Counted from the first letter of the stretch, positions 1 to 8,796 are shown. The stretch is 64,000 nt of DNA from Lishizhenia sp965656535 (GCA_965656535.1 CBFHKX010000009.1:14310-78309); one strand, 5' to 3'. The notes: generated from the sequence alone by a model not told the origin. Numbers and translations are program-made.

Positions 1-3000
1 GAAGAGCAAAATCTTTCGCGTTCACACTTTTCTTTCAACAATAAAGAAGGTGCTTGCCCACAGTGTAATGGATTAGGTTTAGAAGAGTTTATTTCGGTTG
101 GAAAATTGATCGAAAATCCCAACTTAACTCTAAGAGAGGGTGCACTTGTTCCTACACTTCCCAATGGATATATAGTTTACTCGCAGGTAACAGTTGAGGT
201 ATTAAATGAGGTTTGTAAGGCGCATGGATTTTCAGTTGACATTGCTTGGAATAAACTCACGAAAAGTCAAAAAGACGTCATATTGTTCGGAAGCGAAAAA
301 TTAAAAGTACCTTTTGGAAAACATAGTTTAGAGTCGCGCTTAAAATGGACAGGTATAAAAGCGAAACCCAGAGAAAAAGAGTTTTACAAGGGAATGTTAC
401 CTACGATGAATGATATTTTAAGGAGAGATAGAAACAAAAATATTCTTCGGTTTGTGGAAGCGAAAACATGTGCGAAATGTCAAGGTAAACGTTACAATAA
501 TATCATATTACAACAAGAACTTAACGGTATAACATGGGATAAAATAGTACAATGCTGCTTTGTAGATCTGCTTCCACTAATTCAAAGTTGTAAATGGAAA
601 CCTGAGGAAGCGAATATTGTATTACCGTTTGTAAACAAAATTACTGAAACCTTAGAAACCGCCTTGGCCTTAGGTTTAGGGCATCTTTCCTTTCAACGTG
701 CCTCAGAAACGTTGTCAGGAGGAGAATTACAACGGCTAAGAACTTTAAATCAGGTAACTTCAAATTTAAGTGGTTTAACTTATGTGTTTGACGAACCTTC
801 TATTGGGTTGCATCCCGCGCAAAATAATGCGATGATTGAAGTTTTTAAACGTCTTAAGCGCAATGGAAATACTGTAATTGTTGTAGAGCACGATTTAAAA
901 ACAATAGCTCAGGCAGATTGGATAGTTGAAATCGGTCCATTAGCAGGTAAAACTGGTGGAGAAGTTGTGTTTAACGGACCAACAACTCGGTTTATTCAAC
1001 AAAATCCTGAACAAATTCAAAGTCAGACCTTAAAAGCCTTATTTGACAAAGAAGTAAGGGAAACGAAGTCTTTGAAAAACTCAAAATTCCTAGAACTATT
1101 TGGTTGTAATAAAAATAACCTAAAGCAAATCGATGTTCAATTTTTGAAAAATGGATTGAACTGCGTAGCTGGAGTTTCGGGCGCTGGAAAATCAACCCTA
1201 ATACTTCAAAGCTTGGTTCCAGTTCTATTGAATAAAGAAGTTAATGCAGCTTTTTCTGAATTAACAAATGCGCAAGACCTAAAAAAAGTAGTTGTTGTTG
1301 ATCAAAAACCGATTGGTAGAACATCAAGAAGTAACCCCGCAACCTATACAAAATTAGCGGATAAAATACGCGATGTTTTTAGTCAAACACAAGAAGCGAA
1401 AGCTGCTGGCTTCAAAAAGTCTAACTTTTCTTTTAATACAAAAGGTGGTAGGTGCGAAAAATGTTTGGGCACAGGAGAAGTTGAGATTGGTATGCATTTT
1501 TTAAGTAATGTTCGCGTACCTTGTGATACCTGCAATGGAAAACGATTTAAGAAAGAGGTGCTAGAAATAAAGTATAATGGATATTCTATATCAGATGTTT
1601 ATCGTCTTAGTGTAGATGAGGCAATTGAGGTGTTTAACGAGGAACAGTCAATTTTAACTTTTCTGCATCTTTTACAAGATATTGGGTTAGGTTATTTAAG
1701 TCTTGGTCAATCAAGTACAACTTTATCTGGAGGAGAAGCGCAACGTGTTAAGTTGGTAAGCGAGTTGCATAAACAGACTAATGAGAAAGTGGTGTATGTT
1801 TTAGATGAGCCAAGTGTAGGATTACATCAATTCGACTTAAAGAAGTTAATCGCTATTTTGAAAAAATTAGTTGATAAGGGTAATACAGTAATTTGTATCA
1901 CACACAATACATATTTGATTAAGCAGGCAGACTATATTTTAGAGTTAGGGCCAGGAGCTGGTGAAGAGGGCGGACGTATTATTGCAAATGGGAGTGTTGA
2001 AGAGATAAAAAAGACAGCAGATTCTAAAATCCGACCCTTTTTAAATGAGTTAGTATTTCCAAGTAAAACAGAGAGTTATGCACTCTCAACTCAGCAAATG
2101 GAATGGGTAAATGTGCATACACATAATTTGAAGAATATAACCGTAACTTTTCCTAAATATAAACTAAACGTAATTACGGGTGTTTCAGGGTCTGGTAAAA
2201 CGTCGTTTGCAATTCACACACTATTTTCTGAGGCGCAAAGTAGATATTCAGAGAGTCTTTCTAACCATGTAAGAGGAAAATTAAAATTAGGCAATCAAGC
2301 TTTATTTGATGAGGTTAATGGTTTAACGAGTGCAATTAAAATTGATAGAAAAACACCGAGAAAATCAGATTTTTCTACCGTTGGCACGTTAACAGGTATT
2401 TACGATTCTTTTCGTTTATTATTTTCAAGAATGGCACAAGTAAAAGGGCTAGATTACAGTGCGAAAGACTATTCGTTTAATCAAAAATCGGGTGCTTGCT
2501 TAACCTGTGATGGCAAAGGTTTTGAGTTAAGAACCGACACAGAAAAATTAATCACAAATAAAACGTTAAGCGTTGAGAGTGGATTGTTTTTAGAGCATAA
2601 GGCAATGCGTTTTTACGCTAATCCTAACGGTCAATATTATGCCGTTTTAAAGCAAGCTTCCAATGAAAACCAAATAGATTTATCCTTACCATGGGAAAAT
2701 TTAACGCAAAACGATCGAGATTTTATTCTCTATGGAAATGCGGAGAAAGAATATACTGTTGTTTGGAAAACGAATGAAAAAGAACAGCTATTAAAGTTAC
2801 CTTGGTTAGGTTTTGCAAACTATTTAGAGCATGAGTATCAGCGTAGAAAATTAAATAAAAACATTAAAGATTTAGTAGGTGTTTTGGCTCCTAAAGTTTG
2901 CTTCATTTGCAATGGAGACAGAATAAGAGAGCCTCAAAGTTCTTTTACTGTTCTGGCTAAAACAATCGGAGATTTGTCTAAACTAACTATTTCTGAATTA

Positions 3001-4341
3001 CGGGATTTTCTGGTTTTAGAAGTCGTTATGTCGACTTTAGAAAAAGAAATTTTTCAAAAAATCAGCGCTTATTTGTTGCCCTTGGTAGATAGAATAATCT
3101 CACTTGGCTTAGGTTATATTACGATTAACCGGTCTACCCATACTTTATCCGGCGGAGAGTTTCAGCGTATTCATTTAGCTGGTCAACTTGCCAATAGGTT
3201 GAGCGGAGTTACCTATGTTATCGATGAACCAACAGTTGGTCTGCATCCTAAAAATTATAGCGCTTTGTTTACCGTTTTAGAAGAACTGAAAAATGAGCAT
3301 AATACGCTTTTGGTTATAGAGCATAATCCTGAATTTGTGAAAAGAGCAGAGTATGTTATCGAGTTTGGATTAGGTGCGGGTGAAAATGGAGGAAGTGTAA
3401 TACATCAAGGTAGTTTAGAGCAATTGCGTCAAAACCCAGATTCAATCTATAAGCGCTACTTAGATAGCGATTACTCTTTCAAATCTAAGCCAAATACAAA
3501 TTCTACTTTTGGAATTAGAAAATTGACTAAATTTAATTTGCCAGAACTCTCGGCATCGTTTTTTTCAAACTCAATTAATGCTTTAACAGGTTTGTCTGGT
3601 TCAGGCAAATCAACTTTAGTAAAAGCCATAAATAAGGAAAGCGAATGTGCTTTTGGTTTGAATCAGTTTGAAACGATTGTGGAAGTATCACAAGAAGATT
3701 TGAGGATAAACAAAATCCAAACGCCTGTTTCTTATTTAAAAATCTTGGAAGAGATTCAAAAGCTCTTCGCACAAACAAAACAAGCAAAAGAACAAAAAAT
3801 GCAAAAGGCGTACTTTTCATATACGCACAAGGAGGGCAGGTGTTTAACGTGTAAAGGACAAGGTACACTTACAACAGCTATGGATTTTATGCAAGATGTA
3901 GAGGTGATTTGTAACACGTGTGATGGAAGACGATTTAATAAAAATGTACTTAATGTGAAGTTTAAGGAGAAAAACTGCGCAGATGTACTTGACCTAACGT
4001 TTAAAGAAGCAGCTAGGTTTTTTAAGAGTAATTCAAAAATAACAAGTAAAATAAATGCCCTTGATTCAGTTGGATTAGGTTACCTCAGACTAGGTCAACC
4101 TTTATCCAAAATGTCTTCAGGAGAAAAACAACGATTAAAACTGGCAGCTCATCTTACTTCAACTGTGAAGAACACTTTATTTGTTTTCGATGAGCCTTCA
4201 ATTGGATTACATCCTAAAGATATAGAAAAGCTTATTACAGTGTTTAAACAATTGAAAGCCAACGGGAATACATTATTGTTTGTAGAGCATAATCCTCAGC
4301 TGATTGCAATTGCAGATTCAGTTGTAAACCTTAGTAATTAA
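1..4341 (+). CDS. Double UvrA-like ABC ATPase with four ABC modules, 5' end outside the window
   Basis: The frame is open from the first base, so the start lies upstream and at least 1446 residues are present. Four ABC signature/Walker B pairs are visible: LSGGELQR with FDEPSIGLHP (about residue 239), LSGGEAQR with LDEPSVGLH (about 575), LSGGEFQR with IDEPTVGLHP (about 1050) and SSGEKQR with FDEPSIGLHP (about 1371). Three Walker A loops remain: GVSGAGKST (about 392), GVSGSGKTS (about 727) and GLSGSGKST (about 1198). CxxC zinc motifs such as CEKCLGTG/CDTCNGKR and CLTCKGQG/CNTCDGRR follow the UvrA order. The protein is therefore two UvrA chains fused head to tail; ordinary UvrA is about 940 residues. 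In the second copy the UvrB-binding insert after the first Walker A region is missing, as in class II UvrA/DrrC-like proteins. That points to drug or lesion tolerance rather than canonical UvrABC repair; this role is inferred. Confidence 0.93.
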   Translation, partial: EEQNLSRSHFSFNNKEGACPQCNGLGLEEFISVGKLIENPNLTLREGALVPTLPNGYIVYSQVTVEVLNEVCKAHGFSVDIAWNKLTKSQKDVILFGSEKLKVPFGKHSLESRLKWTGIKAKPREKEFYKGMLPTMNDILRRDRNKNILRFVEAKTCAKCQGKRYNNIILQQELNGITWDKIVQCCFVDLLPLIQSCKWKPEEANIVLPFVNKITETLETALALGLGHLSFQRASETLSGGELQRLRTLNQVTSNLSGLTYVFDEPSIGLHPAQNNAMIEVFKRLKRNGNTVIVVEHDLKTIAQADWIVEIGPLAGKTGGEVVFNGPTTRFIQQNPEQIQSQTLKALFDKEVRETKSLKNSKFLELFGCNKNNLKQIDVQFLKNGLNCVAGVSGAGKSTLILQSLVPVLLNKEVNAAFSELTNAQDLKKVVVVDQKPIGRTSRSNPATYTKLADKIRDVFSQTQEAKAAGFKKSNFSFNTKGGRCEKCLGTGEVEIGMHFLSNVRVPCDTCNGKRFKKEVLEIKYNGYSISDVYRLSVDEAIEVFNEEQSILTFLHLLQDIGLGYLSLGQSSTTLSGGEAQRVKLVSELHKQTNEKVVYVLDEPSVGLHQFDLKKLIAILKKLVDKGNTVICITHNTYLIKQADYILELGPGAGEEGGRIIANGSVEEIKKTADSKIRPFLNELVFPSKTESYALSTQQMEWVNVHTHNLKNITVTFPKYKLNVITGVSGSGKTSFAIHTLFSEAQSRYSESLSNHVRGKLKLGNQALFDEVNGLTSAIKIDRKTPRKSDFSTVGTLTGIYDSFRLLFSRMAQVKGLDYSAKDYSFNQKSGACLTCDGKGFELRTDTEKLITNKTLSVESGLFLEHKAMRFYANPNGQYYAVLKQASNENQIDLSLPWENLTQNDRDFILYGNAEKEYTVVWKTNEKEQLLKLPWLGFANYLEHEYQRRKLNKNIKDLVGVLAPKVCFICNGDRIREPQSSFTVLAKTIGDLSKLTISELRDFLVLEVVMSTLEKEIFQKISAYLLPLVDRIISLGLGYITINRSTHTLSGGEFQRIHLAGQLANRLSGVTYVIDEPTVGLHPKNYSALFTVLEELKNEHNTLLVIEHNPEFVKRAEYVIEFGLGAGENGGSVIHQGSLEQLRQNPDSIYKRYLDSDYSFKSKPNTNSTFGIRKLTKFNLPELSASFFSNSINALTGLSGSGKSTLVKAINKESECAFGLNQFETIVEVSQEDLRINKIQTPVSYLKILEEIQKLFAQTKQAKEQKMQKAYFSYTHKEGRCLTCKGQGTLTTAMDFMQDVEVICNTCDGRRFNKNVLNVKFKEKNCADVLDLTFKEAARFFKSNSKITSKINALDSVGLGYLRLGQPLSKMSSGEKQRLKLAAHLTSTVKNTLFVFDEPSIGLHPKDIEKLITVFKQLKANGNTLLFVEHNPQLIAIADSVVNLSN

Positions 4342-4438
4342 AATGTGTCTATATGATAAATGATTATTTTTTGTTTTTATCTTTTCCTACTCTGCCTTAA
4401 AAAGCGTTTCTTTATTCATCCGATAACTTGAACTTATT

Positions 4439-5437
4439 ATGCAGTGGAATAAATTTACCATTTTAGAGAATGGAGAGCAAACGAAATTAGAATTGCTCGC
4501 GTTTTTAAAAGAATGGTATTCAAGTTCTGAATACATTACACAGTTAACCTCGGGCTCAACAGGTAAGCCGAAAAAGATTCAAATCAAGAAAAAAGCAATG
4601 ATTGCTTCTGCGCAAGCTACGAACCGTTTTTTTGGTTTAACAGCTGCGAGCAAATCCATGTTATGCATTTCACCTGCTTATATTGGTGGAAAAATGATGA
4701 TTGTAAGAGCCATTGTCTCTAATATGCACCTAATTGTTGCAGCGGTTTCATCCAGCCCACTAAAACAGTTGAAAGAAGTAATTGATTTTTGTGCAATGGT
4801 TCCTTTGCAAGTTGAAATGAGCGTAAATAATACGCAATTTGATTTAATAAAAACTGTAATTATTGGTGGTGCACCTGTAAGTGATGAGTTGGAGCAAAAA
4901 TTAAAAATGAAATTAACAGAAAGTTATGCGACTTTTGGTATGACAGAAACAATTTCGCATATTGCTGTAAGAAAGCTTAATGGGAAAAATGAAGCGTACC
5001 AAGCAGTTGGATCAACTAATTTCGCTTCAAAAGAAGGTTGTTTAGTTATTCATGCAGAGCATTTGGATATTCTTAATTTAGTTACAAACGATGCAGTTGA
5101 ACTGATTAATTCAACCAATTTTTATTGGAAGGGTAGAGTAGACTATGTAATTAATTCGGGAGGTGTTAAAATACACCCTGAAGCATTAGAGCAGAAATTA
5201 AAAAGTCAACTTAAGATTCAAAACCTTATAGTTTTTGGTTTGCCGGATAAAAAGCTGGGTACAGCTGTTCAACTGCTTGTTGAAGGTGAAAAAGAGAGTC
5301 TCCCAACAAATTGGAAGATTAATCTAAAGCCATACGAAATTCCTAAGAGTCTGTATTTTTTGGATGCTTTTGAATATACAACTTCTGGCAAGGTAGATAG
5401 AAATAGAACGATAGGTAAACTGAATTTTGAAAGATAA
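4439..5437 (+). CDS. menE: AMP-dependent acyl-CoA ligase, probable o-succinylbenzoate-CoA ligase (MenE-like)
   Basis: This is a 332-residue adenylate-forming enzyme. The phosphate-binding motif TSGSTGKPK lies at about residues 37-45. The YATFGMTET motif is near residue 165, and the C-terminal lysine motif TSGKVDRN is near 320. The short length and lack of a long N-terminal half match Bacteroidota MenE, which activates o-succinylbenzoate with ATP and CoA in menaquinone synthesis. No other men genes are nearby, so the substrate is inferred from family resemblance. The next gene (J-domain protein) starts inside its last codons, so the two are probably cotranscribed. It starts at ATG 4439, 97 bp after the UvrA-like gene; I see no clean -7 box in that gap. 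Confidence 0.75.
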   Translation: MQWNKFTILENGEQTKLELLAFLKEWYSSSEYITQLTSGSTGKPKKIQIKKKAMIASAQATNRFFGLTAASKSMLCISPAYIGGKMMIVRAIVSNMHLIVAAVSSSPLKQLKEVIDFCAMVPLQVEMSVNNTQFDLIKTVIIGGAPVSDELEQKLKMKLTESYATFGMTETISHIAVRKLNGKNEAYQAVGSTNFASKEGCLVIHAEHLDILNLVTNDAVELINSTNFYWKGRVDYVINSGGVKIHPEALEQKLKSQLKIQNLIVFGLPDKKLGTAVQLLVEGEKESLPTNWKINLKPYEIPKSLYFLDAFEYTTSGKVDRNRTIGKLNFER

Positions 5438-6326
5438 ATACTATAAAATATTAGGCTTGTCAAGCGATGCTTCTCCACAGGAAGTGAAACGTGCCTATAG
5501 AAAATTAGTACTCAAATATCACCCAGATAAAGATCCTAGTGAGGAAGCGCATCAAAAGTTTTTAATCATTCAAGAAGCGTATGAAATTGTAAGCGGACAA
5601 AAACAAATTCCACCAACCAAAAGAAAAACATATCCAAGGTCTAACGCTAAGACTGATTTTAAAAGACACCAGCAAGGTGGTGTAAATAAAAATATATCCG
5701 AAGAAGAAAAGCTTAAAAGATATAAAGAAGCGCAACGCAGATACGAAGAACAAAAAGCAAAAGCATTTGAAGAAGATGAACGCTATTATAGAAGGATGTC
5801 TGAAGGAAAACTTTGGAACTGGTTTCGACTCGTATTTTTTACAAGTACATTTATGAGTGCTGTTTTTGTGTTCGACTATTTTATGCCTACACGTTTTGAA
5901 CAAGACACAGTAGTAAAAAGCAATAAAGACTATGCTTTTAAAGGTTTGTTAGGAGGTAAAGTGATGCCAGTGGAAACGCTTAAAAATGGAAAAGTTTGGT
6001 TAGACAGAAGTATGTATTTTAGGGTGCTTGATCAGGGATTGTTGTACGTAGAAAAAACATTTTGGATGGGCGATGTTAAGCATTTTTGGAGTGTAGATAA
6101 TGACGGGAGTTGGATAAAAGATGAGTCTGATTTTTCCGCAACACGTTCTTTTCCTTTATTGCCTATCTTGTTGCTATTACCTTTGTTAACCTATTTTTTA
6201 AAAGCAAAGACCATTACGTATAGTTTTCTATTTCATACGAGCTTGTATATCTATACTTTTCTTCTTTTATTTTTACTTTACAGCAATGATCGGTGGGCGC
6301 ATTTGCTTACGCTTGGATACCTTTAA
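5427..6326 (+). CDS. J-domain (DnaJ-like) membrane protein
   Basis: A J domain fills residues 4-60, with the HPD motif at 32-34 that stimulates DnaK-type Hsp70 ATPases. A charged linker rich in K, E and R (about 65-125) follows. Membrane segments are then seen at about 130-150, and two near the C terminus (about 245-265 and 270-292). There is no G/F region and no zinc domain, so this is a type III co-chaperone anchored in the membrane, not DnaJ itself. The start must be TTG 5427: an in-frame TGA sits at 5421 and the J domain begins at once. The start overlaps the end of menE by 11 bp. Its 3' end overlaps smpB tail-to-tail by 4 bp. Client and location of action are unknown. Confidence 0.8.
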   Translation: MKDKYYKILGLSSDASPQEVKRAYRKLVLKYHPDKDPSEEAHQKFLIIQEAYEIVSGQKQIPPTKRKTYPRSNAKTDFKRHQQGGVNKNISEEEKLKRYKEAQRRYEEQKAKAFEEDERYYRRMSEGKLWNWFRLVFFTSTFMSAVFVFDYFMPTRFEQDTVVKSNKDYAFKGLLGGKVMPVETLKNGKVWLDRSMYFRVLDQGLLYVEKTFWMGDVKHFWSVDNDGSWIKDESDFSATRSFPLLPILLLLPLLTYFLKAKTITYSFLFHTSLYIYTFLLLFLLYSNDRWAHLLTLGYL

Positions 6327-6778
6327 AACATTTTTTTTACTCGATCCATTGCTCGTTTATCGTCTTTCTCTTTTAAAGTTTGACGTTTATCGTGTAATTT
6401 TTTACCCTCCGCAACAGCAATGTCTAGCTTCGCTCTTCCGTTTTCATCAATAAACATTCGGATAGGAACGATGGTATATCCTTTAATTTCAGTTTTTTTC
6501 TTAAGTTTTTCTATTTCTCTTTTGTTTAAAAGGAGCTTTCTATCTGCTTTTGGCGTGTGCTGATAAAAACTGGCATTCGAGTATTCTGCAATGTGCATGT
6601 TTCTAATAAAAACTTCATCGTTTTCAATTACACAAAAAGCTTCTAAAATACTTGCTTTTCCTAAACGAATACTCTTGATTTCAGTTCCGCCAAGTTGTAT
6701 TCCTGCCGTAAACTTATCAAGTAAATGATATTCAAATTTTGCCCTTTTGTTTTTGATGTTAATATTGCTCTGTGCCAT
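6323..6778 (-). CDS. smpB: SsrA-binding protein SmpB
   Basis: The 151-residue product has the full SmpB pattern: N-terminal NKRAKFEYHLLD, the EIKSIRLGKASI region, the LLLNKREIEKL segment and a basic C-terminal tail (KRQTLKEKDDKRAMDRV) that folds in the ribosome A-site channel. SmpB binds tmRNA and delivers it to ribosomes stalled on broken mRNA (trans-translation). The tmRNA gene itself is not in this window as far as I can see. Length is typical. It lies 5 bp downstream of the seven-helix protein gene on the same strand, so it is probably cotranscribed with it. Confidence 0.97.
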   Translation of the reverse strand: MAQSNINIKNKRAKFEYHLLDKFTAGIQLGGTEIKSIRLGKASILEAFCVIENDEVFIRNMHIAEYSNASFYQHTPKADRKLLLNKREIEKLKKKTEIKGYTIVPIRMFIDENGRAKLDIAVAEGKKLHDKRQTLKEKDDKRAMDRVKKMF

Positions 6779-6783
6779 TCTAC

Positions 6784-7500
6784 TTATACAGATAAACTGG
6801 TTTTTTTATTAAGCTGAATAAATTGTTGAACACCAAAGTAAAACAAAATGATGGTAAGTATCATAAGAATATGACTCAAATCTTCTTTATTGAACCATAC
6901 ATGCGGATTGAGTCTAAGTAAGAAAATGAATATAGATGGCAATAAAACAAGAATTGCATAAACGATGTACTTGAATTCGCTTCTGCCTTTTCTCCAGTAA
7001 ATTAAGGAAACTATCCCACAGTAAAAAAGATAAGATAATACAGCATCGATGGTAATAAAAATAAAATTAGTGTAGAGTATTGCTAAAACACCAAGAATAG
7101 AACACTTAGCTACTAGAAAGTAGTGTAATGTATTTCTATTTTTTAAACTAAAAATAGCTGTGCTTATCATGGCTTTACCAGCAAAATAGCTAGCGAATAC
7201 GCCTAATATCCAACACGGAAATTTACCATAAACACCTAAGTAATGAAAAAATAGATGACCTAAACCACCAAAAAATACACTTACTCCGAAAAAGGCGTAA
7301 AATCGTTTCCAGTTTAACTCAAATAATGTCTGTGGATTTTTTATTTTTTTATAAAGAATCAAACAAGTAAAAGCAATCATCCAATTGGTAAGTAAGGCCA
7401 TTGGTTCTTGCAATTGTAAATTGCCAATAGTAAAACGGATAATGCTTTCAGCACAATTGGCTGTAGTTTCGTAGCATTTTGGACCGATGATGAAATTCAT
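6784..7500 (-). CDS. Seven-helix integral membrane protein, unknown function (possibly CREST-like)
   Basis: The 238-residue protein is hydrophobic throughout with about seven predicted membrane helices and no signal peptide. Helix 2 carries SVFFGGLGHLFFHY and the last helix begins with DLSHILM. A Ser/His in helix 2 and an Asp/His near the last helix recall the CREST superfamily of membrane hydrolases (alkaline ceramidase, PAQR), but the HxxxH signature is not clear, so this is only a suggestion. It is first in a two-gene unit with smpB. A TATTTTTG box ends 4 nt before the ATG. It is divergent from recR. I do not recognise a named family with certainty. Confidence 0.7.
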   Translation of the reverse strand: MNFIIGPKCYETTANCAESIIRFTIGNLQLQEPMALLTNWMIAFTCLILYKKIKNPQTLFELNWKRFYAFFGVSVFFGGLGHLFFHYLGVYGKFPCWILGVFASYFAGKAMISTAIFSLKNRNTLHYFLVAKCSILGVLAILYTNFIFITIDAVLSYLFYCGIVSLIYWRKGRSEFKYIVYAILVLLPSIFIFLLRLNPHVWFNKEDLSHILMILTIILFYFGVQQFIQLNKKTSLSV

Positions 7501-7504
7501 GGCG

Positions 7505-7512
7505 CAAAAATA
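7505..7512 (-). promoter_or_regulatory. Candidate Bacteroidota -7 box for the seven-helix protein gene
   Basis: On the minus strand the sequence reads TATTTTTG, matching TAnnTTTG. Its last base is only 4 nt before the start codon (7498-7500). If used, the mRNA would be leaderless or nearly so. No clear -33 element was found. Confidence 0.45.
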
Positions 7513-7594
7513 CGCTTAACTTTCTTTTCTACAACGTTTGAAGTCAAAGCTTCGTTTTTTTTTACCAAATTCTATTATTATTTGTAATACCTTT

Positions 7595-7602
7595 TACCTT
7601 TG
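7595..7602 (+). promoter_or_regulatory. Candidate -7 box for recR
   Basis: TACCTTTG matches the Bacteroidota -7 consensus and ends 7 nt before ATG 7610. It also argues against any start upstream of 7610. No good TTTG element at the usual -33 spacing was seen. Confidence 0.5.
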
Positions 7603-7609
7603 TTATGTA

Positions 7610-8230
7610 ATGGATATTCCGTCAAAATATATAGAAGAAGCAGTGGAACAGTTGGCTTCGTTGCCAAGTATTGGTAAGCGAAGTGCATTACGACTTGTTT
7701 TAAATATACTAAAAAGATCACCCGAGGAAGTTGATAAGTTTGCTCAAGCCTTTATTCAAATGAAACAAGAGGTTAAAACATGCGTGTCTTGCGGAAATAT
7801 CTCAGATAAAGAAGTGTGCGCGATTTGTAGTCACCCAGCCAGAATAAAAACTCAAGTTTGCGTAGTTGAAGACATACGAGATGTTATGGCGATTGAAGCT
7901 ACTTCAAGTTATAAGGGAATTTACCACGTCTTAGGCGGAATAATTTCTCCGATGGATGGAGTTGGTCCCAATGATTTAAATATCTCATCCTTATTAAAAA
8001 AAGCAGAGAACAAAGAAATTGAAGAAGTAATATTTGCTTTGAATGCTACAATGGAAGGCGATACTACCAATTTTTTCTTGTATAAAAAGTTAAAACCCCA
8101 TAGTATAACAATTACAACTTTATCTCGTGGAGTAGCCGTTGGTTCAGAATTACATTATGCAGATGAGCTTACTTTAGGGCGGTCAATCCAACAACGCTTA
8201 CCGTTTGAATCTACGTTTTCGTCTATGTAA
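7610..8230 (+). CDS. recR: Recombination mediator RecR
   Basis: The 206-residue protein starts at ATG 7610 with MDIPSKYIEEAVEQLA. It has the helix-hairpin-helix LPSIGKRSALRL, the zinc finger CVSC...CAIC (about residues 56-71) and a Toprim domain beginning VCVVEDIRDVMAIE. The C-terminal GVAVGSELHYADE is also typical. RecR loads RecA on gapped DNA together with RecF and RecO. Length matches the family (about 200). An open TTG start at 7538 would add 24 residues unlike RecR and would span the putative promoter, so it was rejected. It is monocistronic or cotranscribed with mscL; mscL has its own -7 box. Confidence 0.97.
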   Translation: MDIPSKYIEEAVEQLASLPSIGKRSALRLVLNILKRSPEEVDKFAQAFIQMKQEVKTCVSCGNISDKEVCAICSHPARIKTQVCVVEDIRDVMAIEATSSYKGIYHVLGGIISPMDGVGPNDLNISSLLKKAENKEIEEVIFALNATMEGDTTNFFLYKKLKPHSITITTLSRGVAVGSELHYADELTLGRSIQQRLPFESTFSSM

Positions 8231-8274
8231 TAAAGCCATTTAACTAGTCTATCCCCTTATCTATCTAATTTTCA

Positions 8275-8282
8275 TACTTTTG
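8275..8282 (+). promoter_or_regulatory. Candidate -7 box for mscL
   Basis: TACTTTTG matches TAnnTTTG and ends 22 nt before the mscL ATG, giving a normal leader length. Confidence 0.5.
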
Positions 8283-8304
8283 CCAAAATCAAAAAAAACG
8301 AAGT

Positions 8305-8745
8305 ATGTTAAAGGAGTTTAAAGAGTTTATAGCAAAAGGGAATGTTATAGAGCTAGCAGTTGGTCTAATAATGGCTACTTATTTTGGTAAAATTGTAAAA
8401 TCTCTAGTAGATGATATAATCATGCCGGTTGTAGGTAACTTGATGGGAGGAGTTGATATCTCTCAAAAGAAAGTTGTGCTTACTGAAGCCAAAGAAGCGA
8501 TTGTAGAAGGAGAAACAGTGCTACAAGAAGCTGTGAATGAAGTTACTTTGAATTATGGTATGTTTATCAATCATATTTTAACGTTCATTATTGTTGCTTT
8601 TTCTGTTTTCTTGGTTGTGCGTGGGTATAACAATATGAAAAAGAAGATGGAGAAGAAAAAAGCAGAAGAAATTGCATCAGCTCCTCCAGCACCATCTAAA
8701 GAAGAAGTTTTACTTACTGAGATTAGAGACGCCTTAAGAAAATAA
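8305..8745 (+). CDS. mscL: Large-conductance mechanosensitive channel MscL
   Basis: The 146-residue protein has the MscL N-terminal helix (MLKEFKEFIAKGN), TM1 (VIELAVGLIMATYFGKIV), the conserved DDIIMPVVG turn, a charged periplasmic loop, TM2 (about 88-108) and a basic cytoplasmic bundle (NNMKKKMEKKKAEE). It forms a pentameric pore in the inner membrane that opens under hypo-osmotic stress. The periplasmic loop is somewhat acidic and longer than in E. coli, and the C-terminal tail has an APPAPSKEE spacer. A strong hairpin terminator follows directly. Confidence 0.97.
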   Translation: MLKEFKEFIAKGNVIELAVGLIMATYFGKIVKSLVDDIIMPVVGNLMGGVDISQKKVVLTEAKEAIVEGETVLQEAVNEVTLNYGMFINHILTFIIVAFSVFLVVRGYNNMKKKMEKKKAEEIASAPPAPSKEEVLLTEIRDALRK

Positions 8746-8762
8746 CTTATAAAAGCGAAGTT

Positions 8763-8796
8763 AAAGCCTTATTCTATCAAGAATAAGGCTTTTTTT
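8763..8796 (+). terminator. Intrinsic terminator after mscL, shared with the convergent comEC end
   Basis: A perfect 10-bp stem (8765-8774 with 8781-8790) has a 6-nt loop and is followed by T6. The comEC stop codon lies in the T-run, so the element sits at the meeting point of two convergent genes. Confidence 0.85.

Noticed and set aside
3575..3868. Minus-strand open frame inside the UvrA-like gene
   Set aside because: Hydrophobic, low-complexity shadow of a well-supported gene.
1..4341. Canonical excinuclease UvrA
   Set aside because: Four ABC modules, a fused double length and the missing UvrB-binding insert argue for a UvrA paralog.
4439..5437. Complete menaquinone cluster
   Set aside because: Only a MenE-like ligase is present; no menB, menD or menF homologs are in the window.
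7538..7609. TTG start 24 codons upstream of recR
   Set aside because: The added residues are not RecR-like and the frame runs across the TACCTTTG box; ATG 7610 gives the normal 206 residues.
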